A DNA stretch of 36,544 nucleotides from Ignavibacteriota bacterium (GTDB taxonomy: Bacteria > Bacteroidota > Ignavibacteria > UBA10030 > UBA6906): positions 1 through 36,544 of the forward strand of contig PMJR01000068.1 in NCBI GenBank assembly GCA_003158475.1, given 5' to 3'. Under the pieces are notes generated by a model. It saw only the letters and a program-made list of their open reading frames with translations. It searched no databases and was not told the origin of the DNA. Position numbers and translations under genes: made by a program. Positions 7,475 to 16,714 of this stretch are shown one piece after another (the stretch's first letter is position 1; each line of letters opens with the position of its first letter).

Positions 7475-9076
7475 GTGAAGAAGGAAAGAACTGCACTGTG
7501 CTCCCTCCTTGTGATCGGTGCGCTGGCGGGGGTAGGCGACGCCGAAGGACAAACGCGGGAGATCCGCCGGATCACAGCGGGTGTGACATACGTTGCGACA
7601 GGGAGCTTCTATTTCGACGCCGGGAAAATCAAGGGGGTCGCGGCCAACGACACGGTTACCGTGATGCGCAAATCGAAACCGGTGGCAAGCGGCGTCGTTT
7701 CTGCGGTCTCCAGCGCCTCCGCCGTGGCGAGAATCGTTTCACAGTCGGAAACGATCGCCCTCGGAGATTCGGTAGTCGAAGTGAAGGAGATCACCGTCGA
7801 GGAACAGGAGACGGCCTCACGGATCGGACAGGGAGGAACGGGAAGGAATTCTCTCCTCTCCCAGGACAATAGGGTGAGCGGGCGGATCGGACTTCAGTAT
7901 GCCGCGGCAGGTGTGTTCGGCACAAGCCTGGATTACTCGCAACCGGCGTTGATCACCCAGCTCGGCATCAACCGGCTCTTCGGCACGACATCCACGTTCA
8001 CGGTCTACGCCCGATCCTACCGGGACATGTCCGCGCACTATGACCGGTACGGGGAGGGATCACGGAACAAGATCCGCATGTTCGAGCTCTCGTTGAGGAA
8101 CGACGACCCGCGCTCCTGGTATGGATACGGCGTAGGTCGGATCACTTCCCGCTACGTGGGAGGGCTCGGCGTGTTTGACGGCGGGCAGTTCTACCTCCGC
8201 CAGGGAAATTTCTCATTCGGACTGCTGGGGGGGACGCAGCCCGATTATACCACCTCTGCGTTCGGCACCGACGAATCGAAATACGCAGGCTTTGTCAATT
8301 ACGCGTGGGGAGGTGACGACTTCAAGACGTCCGACATCACGCTGGCCTACGCCCAGCAGAGGTATCTGGGGAAGATCGACCGCAAATTCGGCTACTTCCA
8401 GAGCTCGCTCAGGTTTGGCGCGGACTTCTTCTTTTATTCCAGCACCGAGATGGACTTTGCGCACAGGGAGAACGGCAACGAAGTCGACCGGCCCACCATC
8501 ACCAATTCATTTCTGACTGTCTCCTGGCTGCCGGCTCCCTGGGTTTCCGTGAATGCCGGGTACGACGCCGTCAGGGCACTTGATTTTTTGCAGAGCATGA
8601 AGTCGTTTCCGGATACATTGCTCGACAAGTCCCTCAAAGAAGGGTACCGCACAAACCTCTCATTCCGTCTCCCCTTCCGCGTAACCCTTTCCGGGAATGC
8701 CAGTTTCCGCCTTGCTTCGACGACAACACCCGCTGCCAGGACTCTAGGGTCGATGGTCCGCGTGGGCGACATACTGGACTCCGACGTAAATTTCGGTGCC
8801 CAATACCAGGATATCCGCGGCCTGTATACAACCGGGAACGATTGGACGTTCGACGTGGACCGCTGGATTGCGCAGTCCTTCTCAATTTCACTCCGTCTCG
8901 ACAGATACCGCTATACGATCACCGGAGGGGATCAGCGGATCACGACGACGACGGGGACCGTGAGCATGAATTACTCGATGCTTCGCTCCTTCTATGCCGC
9001 GGTGAATTTCGACAAGGTATGGGACACGATCAGGAACACGCAACGTCTATACCTCGAAGTGGGCATGCATTTCTAA
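7475..9076 (+). CDS. Outer-membrane beta-barrel protein (porin partner of the cytochromes)
   Basis: The 533-residue protein starts at GTG 7475 behind AGGGGGA. It has a signal peptide (MKKERTALCSLLVIGALAG..., likely cut near DAEGQ). A short soluble domain (about 30-105) has alternating small beta strands and resembles SH3-like beta folds. From about residue 125 to the end, short amphipathic strands alternate with polar turns rich in Tyr, Asp, Ser and Arg. It ends YLEVGMHF; a terminal Phe with alternating hydrophobics is the usual outer-membrane barrel insertion signal. No CxxCH is present. I do not recognise a named family; MtrB/PioB-type porins are the functional analogy. Between a 23-haem cytochrome and a flavoprotein, it is probably the sheath that lets haems cross the outer membrane. 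It is flanked by 47-bp direct repeats. Confidence 0.75.
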   Translation: MKKERTALCSLLVIGALAGVGDAEGQTREIRRITAGVTYVATGSFYFDAGKIKGVAANDTVTVMRKSKPVASGVVSAVSSASAVARIVSQSETIALGDSVVEVKEITVEEQETASRIGQGGTGRNSLLSQDNRVSGRIGLQYAAAGVFGTSLDYSQPALITQLGINRLFGTTSTFTVYARSYRDMSAHYDRYGEGSRNKIRMFELSLRNDDPRSWYGYGVGRITSRYVGGLGVFDGGQFYLRQGNFSFGLLGGTQPDYTTSAFGTDESKYAGFVNYAWGGDDFKTSDITLAYAQQRYLGKIDRKFGYFQSSLRFGADFFFYSSTEMDFAHRENGNEVDRPTITNSFLTVSWLPAPWVSVNAGYDAVRALDFLQSMKSFPDTLLDKSLKEGYRTNLSFRLPFRVTLSGNASFRLASTTTPAARTLGSMVRVGDILDSDVNFGAQYQDIRGLYTTGNDWTFDVDRWIAQSFSISLRLDRYRYTITGGDQRITTTTGTVSMNYSMLRSFYAAVNFDKVWDTIRNTQRLYLEVGMHF

Positions 9077-9123
9077 TATTGCTGCCAGAGCAGCGGGTGT
9101 CACAACAGTTGTCAGGGAGGCGG
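9077..9123 (+). repeat. 47-bp operon repeat, copy 3 (non-coding, carries the SD of the next gene)
   Basis: It begins immediately after the porin stop codon and matches copy 2 at 46 of 47 positions. It reads in the same frame as the porin gene would if the stop were passed (YCCQSSGCHNSCQGG, then Gly-Ser-stop). Its GGGAGG lies 9-10 bp before ATG 9127. The reading frame's TGA overlaps that ATG as ATGA. Confidence 0.9.
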
Positions 9124-9126
9124 TTC

Positions 9127-10431
9127 ATGAGCACGGAATCACTCATAACGCTGCTGATCGCACTCGTGGTGATACCCGCCGCCGTCGTCCCCTACCTCAG
9201 GCGTGTCAGGGCCGAGGAGCGGCGGGCGCGGAAGCACTTCGAAGATGCAAAGATCGCCGGTCTGCAGTCGGCCGTCTCGATGCACCCGCACATCAACGCA
9301 ATGGAATGCATCGGGTGCGGGGGGTGCGTGGACGCGTGCCCGGAAGAGGACGTCCTCGGCGTCATCGACGGGAAGGCGGTCCTCGTCCATGGTTCGAAGT
9401 GCGTGGGGCACGGCCTCTGTGCCGATGCCTGTCCGGTCGGCGCCATCGTCATGATGATGGCTGCCCCCGGCCGGAGTGCGGACCTCCCCCTCCTCGACGA
9501 GCATTTCGAGACCAGCGTCCGGAATCTGTTCATCGTGGGTGAGCTCGGGGGGATGGGGCTCATCAAGAACGCGATAACGCAGGGGAGGAAGGCCGTCGAA
9601 CACATCGCCTCCCGGGCGCGAACTTCCGACGGGGCATACGACGTTGTAGTGGTCGGGGCGGGACCCGCGGGGCTCGCCGCCGGCCTGAGCGCGAAGGCGA
9701 ACAAGCTGAAGTATCTCCTCCTGGAGCAGGGGGACGCCGGAGGAACCATCCTGCAGTACCCGAGGCGAAAGATCGTCATGACGTCCCCTGTAGAGCTCCC
9801 TCTCTGGGGGAAGCTGAAGCTGACGGAAACGTCGAAGGAATCACTCCTGGAACTCTGGCAGCAGGTCCTGACGAAGACGCAGCTCAAGGTGAATACCGGT
9901 GAGAAAGTGCTTGACCTAAGGACCGCGGAAGGACATTTCGTTGTGAGCACGCCTCTCGGCGAATACGCGGCGCACCACGTCGTGCTGGCGCTCGGCCGGC
10001 GCGGGACGCCGCGAAAGCTCGGCGTTCCCGGGGAAGAGCTCGGGAAAGTGACATACCGGCTTATCGATGCGGAGACGTACAAGGACTGCGACGTGCTTGT
10101 CGTGGGAGGAGGCGATTCCGCCGTTGAAGCGGCGGTCGGCCTCGCGTTACACGGCACGAACCGCGTGACCCTGTCCTATCGCAAATCGGAGTTCACAAGA
10201 TTGAAGGACCGGAATGCGAAACATCTCGAGGAATACAGGAAGCGAAACGCGGTCAGCATCCTCCTGAATTCGAACGTGAAGGGGATCCGCGAAAAGGAGG
10301 TCCAGATCGAGACCGCCGAGGGCATCAGGGTCGTCCCGAACGACTATGTGTTCATATTTGCCGGGGGGGATATGCCTTTTGAATTCCTGAAGAAGACGGG
10401 GATCAAATTCCAGGAACAGGTCGTCGCATGA
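9127..10431 (+). CDS. Membrane-anchored ferredoxin-flavoprotein oxidoreductase, apparently circularly permuted
   Basis: The 434-residue protein has one N-terminal transmembrane helix (6-24), a basic segment, and a two-cluster ferredoxin domain. Cluster I has Cys61, Cys64, Cys67 and Cys71; cluster II has Cys92, His95, Cys98 and Cys102. Next comes a segment at 119-160 ([20 protein letters not shown]...) that looks like the C-terminal FAD-binding motif of thioredoxin-reductase-like flavoproteins. Then follow the FAD Rossmann motif GAGPAG (177-182) and the NAD(P) motif [10 protein letters not shown] (327 on). There is no redox CxxC between the two nucleotide domains, so it is not a thioredoxin reductase. 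It probably passes NAD(P)H or ferredoxin electrons to the cytochrome b at the inner membrane. Start ATG 9127 is preceded by GGGAGGCGG. Its stop overlaps uvrB by 4 bp. Confidence 0.82.
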   Translation: MSTESLITLLIALVVIPAAVVPYLRRVRAEERRARKHFEDAKIAGLQSAVSMHPHINAMECIGCGGCVDACPEEDVLGVIDGKAVLVHGSKCVGHGLCADACPVGAIVMMMAAPGRSADLPLLDEHFETSVRNLFIVGELGGMGLIKNAITQGRKAVEHIASRARTSDGAYDVVVVGAGPAGLAAGLSAKANKLKYLLLEQGDAGGTILQYPRRKIVMTSPVELPLWGKLKLTETSKESLLELWQQVLTKTQLKVNTGEKVLDLRTAEGHFVVSTPLGEYAAHHVVLALGRRGTPRKLGVPGEELGKVTYRLIDAETYKDCDVLVVGGGDSAVEAAVGLALHGTNRVTLSYRKSEFTRLKDRNAKHLEEYRKRNAVSILLNSNVKGIREKEVQIETAEGIRVVPNDYVFIFAGGDMPFEFLKKTGIKFQEQVVA

Positions 10432-12494
10432 GCCCGTTTTCGCTTATATCCGAATTCCAGCCGAGCGGCGACCAGCCGGATGCCATCCGCCAGCTCGCGG
10501 AAGGTGTGGCGCGGGGGGACCGCTTCCAGACGCTCCTGGGCGTCACGGGGAGCGGCAAGACGTTCACCATCTCGAACGTCATCGCCGGGGCGGGGAAGCC
10601 CGTTCTCGTGATGTCGCACAACAAGACGCTCGCAGCGCAGCTCTACGGCGAGTTCAAGCGCTTTTTCCCGCAGGACAGGGTGGAGTTCTTCATCAGCTAC
10701 TACGACTACTACCAGCCCGAAGCCTACGTCCCTTCCACCGACACGTACATCGCCAAGGACGCATCGATAAACGACGAGATCGACAGGCTGCGCCTCAGGG
10801 CAACGAGCGCACTCCTGAGCGGCGACAGAAACGTGATCGTTGTCGCATCGGTCAGCTGCATCTACGGGATCGGCGCACCCGAAGAGTGGGCGAGCCAGGT
10901 TGTGGTCGTGCGGAAGGGGGAGAAGCTGGAACGGAACGACCTTCTCCGGAAACTGCTGAACATCTACTACACACGGAACGATTTCGAATTCGTCCGCGGG
11001 ACGATGCGCGTGCGCGGCGACGTCGTAGAGGTCATCCCCGCTTATGAGAACGAAGAGGCCCTGCGCGTCGAGTTCTTCGGCGACATCGTCGAACGGATCT
11101 CCTACATCAACCGGGTTGACGGGAAGGTCCTCGGCGAAACGGACTACGAAGTGGTCTACCCTGCGAAACAGTTTGTCACTTCGAAAGACACGCTGGAGCG
11201 CGCTATGAAGGGGATCGACAAGGAGCTGGAGGAACGCCTGGCGGAGCTCAGGGGTGCGGGGAAGCTCGTCGAGGCGCAGCGGCTGGAACAGCGGACCCGT
11301 TTCGACCTGGAGATGATGCGGGAGGTCGGCTACTGCGCGGGGATCGAGAACTATTCGCGCCATATCGCCGGACGGCCCCCCGGGTCGCGCCCGGCCTGCC
11401 TGCTGGATTATTTTCCGGAGGACTTTCTCCTCGTTGTCGACGAGTCGCACGCCACCGTGCCGCAGGTCGGCGGGATGTATCACGGCGACCGGTCCCGCAA
11501 GCTGACGCTCGTCGAGCACGGGTTCCGTCTCCCCTCCGCCCTGGACAACCGCCCTCTCACGTTCGACGAGTGGGAGAAGATGGTGAAACAGGTGATATTT
11601 GTCAGTGCGACCCCGGCGGAGTACGAGCTTCAGAAGAGCAGGGGCGTGATCGTGGAGCAGGTCATCCGTCCCACGGGGCTTGTCGACCCGGAGGTCGAGA
11701 TCCGGCCCGTCAAGAACCAGATCGACGACCTTATCGCTGAGATCCGCGTCCGCGCGGGGAAGAACGAGCGGGTGCTCGTGACGACGCTGACGAAGCGGAT
11801 GGCCGAGGACCTGACCGACTACCTCAACGACATCGGCGTCAGGGTGCGGTACATCCATTCGGAGGTCGATGCGCTCGAACGCGTGGAGATCCTCCGTGAC
11901 CTGCGACTCGGCGAATTTGACGTGCTCATCGGGGTGAACCTCCTCCGGGAAGGACTCGACCTTCCCGAGGTTTCCCTCGTGGCGATACTCGACGCCGACA
12001 AGGAGGGGTTTCTCCGTTCGGAGCGCTCCCTGATTCAGACGGCGGGCCGGACAGCCCGCAACCTCAACGGGTTGGTCATCCTGTACGCCGACAATGTGAC
12101 GGGTTCGATGCAGCGGATGCTGGACGAGACACGGAGGCGGAGATCGAAGCAGCTGCAGTACAACGTCGATCACCATATCACCGCCACGACCGTGTTCAAG
12201 ACCATCGATCAGGTTCTGGCGGCGACGGCGGTGGCGGACGTCAAGGCCGCCCGGGACGCGAGGCGGGAGCGTGCGAAAATGCCCCTGGTGGCCGAAAGCG
12301 TGGTTCGCTACCTGACGGCGGAACAGAAGAAAGACCTGATCGGGGAGCTGCAAACCGAGATGGAACGGGCGGCGAGAGACCTTGAATTCGAGCGTGCGGC
12401 CGGATTGCGGGATGAGATTGCGAAACTGGAGGAAATGGGGACGCGCACGCACGGTACCCGGGCACCGCTTCCGCCCAGGAATGGCTCCTCCTAG
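10428..12494 (+). CDS. uvrB: Excinuclease ABC subunit B
   Basis: The 688-residue protein is full length for UvrB, the damage-verifying helicase-like subunit of nucleotide excision repair. Visible landmarks are Walker A GVTGSGKT (38-45), the Tyr-rich beta-hairpin that clamps DNA ([12 protein letters not shown]), the DESH helicase motif II, helicase motifs V/VI ([14 protein letters not shown] and QTAGRTARN), and a C-terminal UVR domain that binds UvrA/UvrC. The start ATG overlaps the flavoprotein stop as ATGA, so uvrB appears translationally coupled to the electron-transfer operon. No uvrA or uvrC is in the window. Confidence 0.98.
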   Translation: MSPFSLISEFQPSGDQPDAIRQLAEGVARGDRFQTLLGVTGSGKTFTISNVIAGAGKPVLVMSHNKTLAAQLYGEFKRFFPQDRVEFFISYYDYYQPEAYVPSTDTYIAKDASINDEIDRLRLRATSALLSGDRNVIVVASVSCIYGIGAPEEWASQVVVVRKGEKLERNDLLRKLLNIYYTRNDFEFVRGTMRVRGDVVEVIPAYENEEALRVEFFGDIVERISYINRVDGKVLGETDYEVVYPAKQFVTSKDTLERAMKGIDKELEERLAELRGAGKLVEAQRLEQRTRFDLEMMREVGYCAGIENYSRHIAGRPPGSRPACLLDYFPEDFLLVVDESHATVPQVGGMYHGDRSRKLTLVEHGFRLPSALDNRPLTFDEWEKMVKQVIFVSATPAEYELQKSRGVIVEQVIRPTGLVDPEVEIRPVKNQIDDLIAEIRVRAGKNERVLVTTLTKRMAEDLTDYLNDIGVRVRYIHSEVDALERVEILRDLRLGEFDVLIGVNLLREGLDLPEVSLVAILDADKEGFLRSERSLIQTAGRTARNLNGLVILYADNVTGSMQRMLDETRRRRSKQLQYNVDHHITATTVFKTIDQVLAATAVADVKAARDARRERAKMPLVAESVVRYLTAEQKKDLIGELQTEMERAARDLEFERAAGLRDEIAKLEEMGTRTHGTRAPLPPRNGSS

Positions 12495-12563
12495 CCTTTT
12501 CACCCCCTGCCGAGTGCGGACCGTATCGGAATTCGGTTCCCCCCGCGTGTAAGAAATGCGGAG

Positions 12564-12583
12564 GCCGGGCGCTCCGTCCCGGC
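12564..12583 (+). other. Intergenic hairpin between uvrB and comF
   Basis: GCCGGG and CCCGGC form a perfect 6-bp G/C stem around an 8-nt loop. No T-run follows, so it is not a standard intrinsic terminator. It lies 22 bp before the comF ATG and might slow ribosome loading or mark the end of the uvrB message. The rest of the 111-bp gap shows no other motif I can support. Confidence 0.35.
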
Positions 12584-12605
12584 TCACGTGTCACAGGCCA
12601 TCGCC

Positions 12606-13322
12606 ATGCCCGCGGATCTCCTCTCGGTCCCATTGTCTCTTCTTCGGATCTGTGCGGACGTTGTGTTCCCCCCTGTCTGCCATTCGTGCAACGCGCGTCT
12701 TCCTCACGGAGATTCCATCGCCTGTCCGGCCTGTCTCGCGGCAATCGTGCCGGTGGATGAGTGGGACGACGCGTACCGTGAAGCGTTCGAAAGGCTGAAG
12801 GAAGAGCGCACGGTCTCGGATTTTGTGGCGGCGTGGTATTTCGAGCAGGAGGGACCCCTGCGCGCGCTGATGCACAGGCTGAAATACGGGGGGATGACCT
12901 CCATCGGACTGGAATTCGGACGGGTACTGGGGGAACGCATTCGCGATGCGGGGCTGGGGGAATCGGATATTGTCGTTCCCCTCCCGTTGCACGTTTCAAG
13001 GATGCGGGAACGCGGGTTCAACCAGTGTGAACTTATCGCACGGGGAGTCTCCGCGGTCACGGGGCGTCCCCTCCGCACCGATTTGCTCAGGCGCACGCGC
13101 TTCACGCCGTCTCAGACGCCCCTCGGCCACCTCGAGAGACGTAAGAACGTGCAGGATGCGTTCGGCCTGCGCGCTCACGCACCGCACGAAATTGCCGGGA
13201 GGTCCGTACTTCTCGTCGACGACGTCGTCACCACGGGAGCGACAATGCGCTCGTGCGCGGGCGCTCTTCACGGCGCCGGCGTGCGTGCCGTGATCGCGTG
13301 CGCGGTCGCGATCGCGCGTTGA
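12606..13322 (+). CDS. comF: ComF-family phosphoribosyltransferase-like protein
   Basis: The 238-residue protein has an N-terminal four-Cys zinc site (Cys25, Cys28, Cys40, Cys43) and a C-terminal type-I phosphoribosyltransferase domain with the PRPP loop VLLVDDVVTTGATM. This is the ComF/GntX architecture, linked in other bacteria to DNA uptake and natural transformation; the reaction is not established. The motif ERGFNQCELIAR is typical of the family. I chose ATG 12606, which has ACAGG 8 bp upstream and gives a family-like N-terminus (hydrophobic helix, then FPPVCHSC). A GTG at 12588 is in frame. Confidence 0.88.
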   Translation: MPADLLSVPLSLLRICADVVFPPVCHSCNARLPHGDSIACPACLAAIVPVDEWDDAYREAFERLKEERTVSDFVAAWYFEQEGPLRALMHRLKYGGMTSIGLEFGRVLGERIRDAGLGESDIVVPLPLHVSRMRERGFNQCELIARGVSAVTGRPLRTDLLRRTRFTPSQTPLGHLERRKNVQDAFGLRAHAPHEIAGRSVLLVDDVVTTGATMRSCAGALHGAGVRAVIACAVAIAR

Positions 13323-13347
13323 AAGGTTCGCTGCAAGGGCCGATTTC

Positions 13348-13376
13348 TTGACATTCGTGCACGATTGTGATACATT
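13348..13376 (+). promoter_or_regulatory. gapA promoter with a palindrome in its spacer
   Basis: TTGACA (13348-13353), a 17-bp spacer and TACATT (13371-13376). Within the spacer, 13355-13364 reads TCGTGCACGA, a perfect 10-bp palindrome. A regulator bound there would sit between the -35 and -10 elements. The gap between comF and gapA is 131 bp, leaving a leader of roughly 70 nt, which contains no other structure I can support. Confidence 0.7.
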
Positions 13377-13450
13377 AAAAGGATTTTGGGTGAAAAAGCT
13401 CCACTTGCAGACCGACATTTCCAATCACGTTTCTGATACGACGGAGGTAG

Positions 13451-14446
<996 letters not shown>

Positions 14447-14459
14447 TTTCGGCCACCGC

Positions 14460-14482
14460 GCGGCCGCCCACGTGGCGGCCGC
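14460..14482 (+). terminator. Strong hairpin between gapA and pgk (attenuator or processing site)
   Basis: GCGGCCGCC-CACGT-GGCGGCCGC is a perfect 9-bp, all-G/C inverted repeat with a 5-nt loop. It begins 14 bp after the gapA stop. Only scattered T residues follow (GTCTTATCC), so complete intrinsic termination is doubtful. Partial termination, or protection of the gapA message's 3' end, would let gapA be expressed above pgk. Confidence 0.5.
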
Positions 14483-14513
14483 CGTCTTATCCGTCCCCAT
14501 CCATGAGACCACA

Positions 14514-15710
14514 ATGCATACACTGACCATTGACGATGTCCTTCTGAAGGGGAAGAAAGTCCTTGTCCGCGTGGATTTCAACGTCCCCATGACCCCCGAC
14601 ATGAAAGTCGCAGACGACAAGCGGATCATCGAGTCACTTCCGACAATTCGCAGGATTCTGTCACAGGGAGCGTCTGTCATACTGATGAGCCACCTCGGGC
14701 GCCCGAAAGGGCGTCCGAACCCCGAATTCTCCCTCAAGCCCGTCGCCGACTATCTTGCGACACTGATGAACCACCCGGTCCAGTTTGCGAAAGACTGCAT
14801 AGGTCCGGAAGTGCACGAGATGGTGCGTGCGCTGAAACCCGGGGACATACTCATGCTCGAGAACCTCCGCTACCATCCCGAGGAGGAGGCGAACGACGAA
14901 AACTTCGCGAAGGAACTTGGCAGCCTGGGAGATGTGTACGTCAACGATGCCTTCGGCACCGCCCACCGGGCGCATGCGTCGACCGAGGGGATCACTCATT
15001 TCCTGCGTCCCGCCGTGGCGGGGTACCTCATGAAGAAGGAGATCGATTACCTTACAAGCGCGGTGTCCAACCCGGCACGCCCGTACCTGGCAATACTCGG
15101 GGGCGCGAAGATCTCCGGAAAGATCGATGTCATTCACAACCTCCTGCCGAAAATCGACGCGCTTGTCATCGGCGGCGGAATGGCCTTTACGTTCCTGCGC
15201 GCGCAGGGGCTGGAGATCGGCGACTCGATTGTGGAGGAGGAGAAGCTCGAACTTGCGAAGGATCTTCTCGATCAGATGCGGGAGCTCCACAAGCGTTTCA
15301 TCCTTCCGGTGGACTGTGTCATCGCGGACAGGATGGAGAATGACGCCCAGCGGAAAGTTGTGCCCGTGTCGAAAATACCTTCGGGCTGGAGGGGACTGGA
15401 CATCGGGCCGGAAACGGTGAAGGTGATCAATATGGAAGTCAGGCGGGCGAAGACCATCGTCTGGAACGGCCCGATGGGCGTGTTTGAGATGCCCAACTTC
15501 GCCAACGGCACGCTGGAAGTCGCGCGACTTCTGGCGGAGGCCACGAAGGCGGGGGCAAAGACCATCGTCGGCGGCGGCGACTCCGCGGCGGCGGTTGCGA
15601 AGGCGGGGTTCGAGACGCAGATTTCGCACGTCTCCACCGGCGGGGGAGCCTCCCTGGAATTCCTTGAAGGACGCACGCTCCCGGGGCTTGCGGCGCTCGC
15701 AATCGAGTGA
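14514..15710 (+). CDS. pgk: Phosphoglycerate kinase
   Basis: The 398-residue protein transfers phosphate from 1,3-bisphosphoglycerate to ADP, the step after GapA. Visible motifs are VRVDFNVP near the N-terminus, SHLGRPKG, LLENLRYH-like sequence (MLENLRYHPEE), the AILGGAKISGK hinge segment, and GGGDSAAAV at the nucleotide end. ATG 14514 gives the family N-terminus (LTIDDVLLKGKKVLVR); the open frame upstream runs through the hairpin and is not expected to be coding. The ribosome-binding site is weak (GAGACC). Confidence 0.97.
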   Translation: MHTLTIDDVLLKGKKVLVRVDFNVPMTPDMKVADDKRIIESLPTIRRILSQGASVILMSHLGRPKGRPNPEFSLKPVADYLATLMNHPVQFAKDCIGPEVHEMVRALKPGDILMLENLRYHPEEEANDENFAKELGSLGDVYVNDAFGTAHRAHASTEGITHFLRPAVAGYLMKKEIDYLTSAVSNPARPYLAILGGAKISGKIDVIHNLLPKIDALVIGGGMAFTFLRAQGLEIGDSIVEEEKLELAKDLLDQMRELHKRFILPVDCVIADRMENDAQRKVVPVSKIPSGWRGLDIGPETVKVINMEVRRAKTIVWNGPMGVFEMPNFANGTLEVARLLAEATKAGAKTIVGGGDSAAAVAKAGFETQISHVSTGGGASLEFLEGRTLPGLAALAIE

Positions 15711-15773
15711 ACCATCCGGGTGCATTCCGTGTTCTTCGAGTGAAGGGAGAAACATGCACAGAAAGAGCGGCTC

Positions 15774-16700
15774 ATGATGCAGTTCAATAGCGGAGGAGGG
15801 GAGGGAAGATACTACCGGCCGGGTTTCTTCGGCGGGTTCTCGTTCTTCCCTCCCGTGATCAAGGCGCTTCTTATCATCAACGGGCTGATGTGGCTTTTCT
15901 TCGGGTTGTTCCTCCCCGCCTTCACATTCCAGAATGTTCCGATATTTGTGATATTCAGGGAGTATCTGGAGCTCTGGCCGCTGGGGACCAATTTCTGGCC
16001 CTGGCAGCTTGTCACGTACATGTTCCTCCACGGCGGGTTCTGGCACATCTTCTTCAATATGCTGATGCTCTGGATGTTCGGCATGGAGCTGGAACACACA
16101 TGGGGGTCCGTGAAATTCCTCGTGTATTACCTCCTCTGCGGGGTCGGCGCGGGGATTGCGAATCTCCTTGTGGCACCAATGCTCGGACAGGTTGCGCCGA
16201 CTGTGGGAGCATCGGGGGCGGTGTTCGGGATACTGGTCGCTTTCGGGATGCTCTGGCCCGACAGGCCGATCTACATATATTTTCTTCTCCCCATAAGGGC
16301 GAAGTACTTCATCGCGGCCTCCATCGGACTCGAGTTGTTCACCGGGGTCACCGGCTCCTCCGACGGTGTCGCCCATATCGCCCACCTCGGGGGGGCGGCA
16401 GTGGGCTTTCTGTTCATATTCACAGAGCGGCACTCGGAGGCTTTCCGCCGCCTGGTGGGCAACCTGGGGAGCGGCGTCTTCCGTCGTCCGGTACGCCCCC
16501 GCCCCGGGTCAGGTCCTGGAAACGAGATCCATGAGGCCCGGTTCTATGACATCGGCGGGCCTCCCCGCAGGGACGATGAGGGAGAGGTCACGCAGGAGGT
16601 CATCGATGCGATTCTCGACAAGATCAGCAAGGGCGGCTATCAGAATCTCAGTGAGGAAGAGAAGAGGATACTGAACGAGGCAAGCAGGAAAATCCACTGA
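15774..16700 (+). CDS. Rhomboid-family intramembrane serine protease
   Basis: The 308-residue protein has about six transmembrane helices. It carries the rhomboid catalytic pair Ser147 (GASGAVFG) and His204 (AHIAHLGGA), plus the HxxxN-type HGGFWHIFFNMLMLW segment. These enzymes cut transmembrane helices of substrate proteins within the membrane; the substrate here is unknown. A roughly 80-residue soluble tail (EEEKRILNEASRKIH at its end) is typical of Bacteroidota-type rhomboids. The gene starts at ATG 15774, 63 bp after pgk, with GAAAGAGCGG upstream; ATG 15777 is equally possible. Confidence 0.92.
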   Translation: MMQFNSGGGEGRYYRPGFFGGFSFFPPVIKALLIINGLMWLFFGLFLPAFTFQNVPIFVIFREYLELWPLGTNFWPWQLVTYMFLHGGFWHIFFNMLMLWMFGMELEHTWGSVKFLVYYLLCGVGAGIANLLVAPMLGQVAPTVGASGAVFGILVAFGMLWPDRPIYIYFLLPIRAKYFIAASIGLELFTGVTGSSDGVAHIAHLGGAAVGFLFIFTERHSEAFRRLVGNLGSGVFRRPVRPRPGSGPGNEIHEARFYDIGGPPRRDDEGEVTQEVIDAILDKISKGGYQNLSEEEKRILNEASRKIH

Positions 16701-16714
16701 ACGACGTGAGGCGC

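Noticed and set aside
7459-9076. Porin gene as an insertion sequence or transposon between direct repeats
   Set aside because: There is no transposase and no terminal inverted repeat, and 47 bp is too long for a usual target-site duplication. Recombination between repeats is a better explanation.
9391-9443. Flavoprotein as thioredoxin reductase
   Set aside because: There is no CxxC redox pair in the NAD(P) domain, and a ferredoxin domain and membrane anchor are present.
12564-12583. Intrinsic terminator after uvrB
   Set aside because: The stem is only 6 bp, the loop is 8 nt, and no T-run follows.
10344-12587. 747-codon open frame on the minus strand opposite uvrB
   Set aside because: It is an antisense shadow of a G/C-rich coding region: no recognisable motifs, and uvrB on the plus strand is certain.
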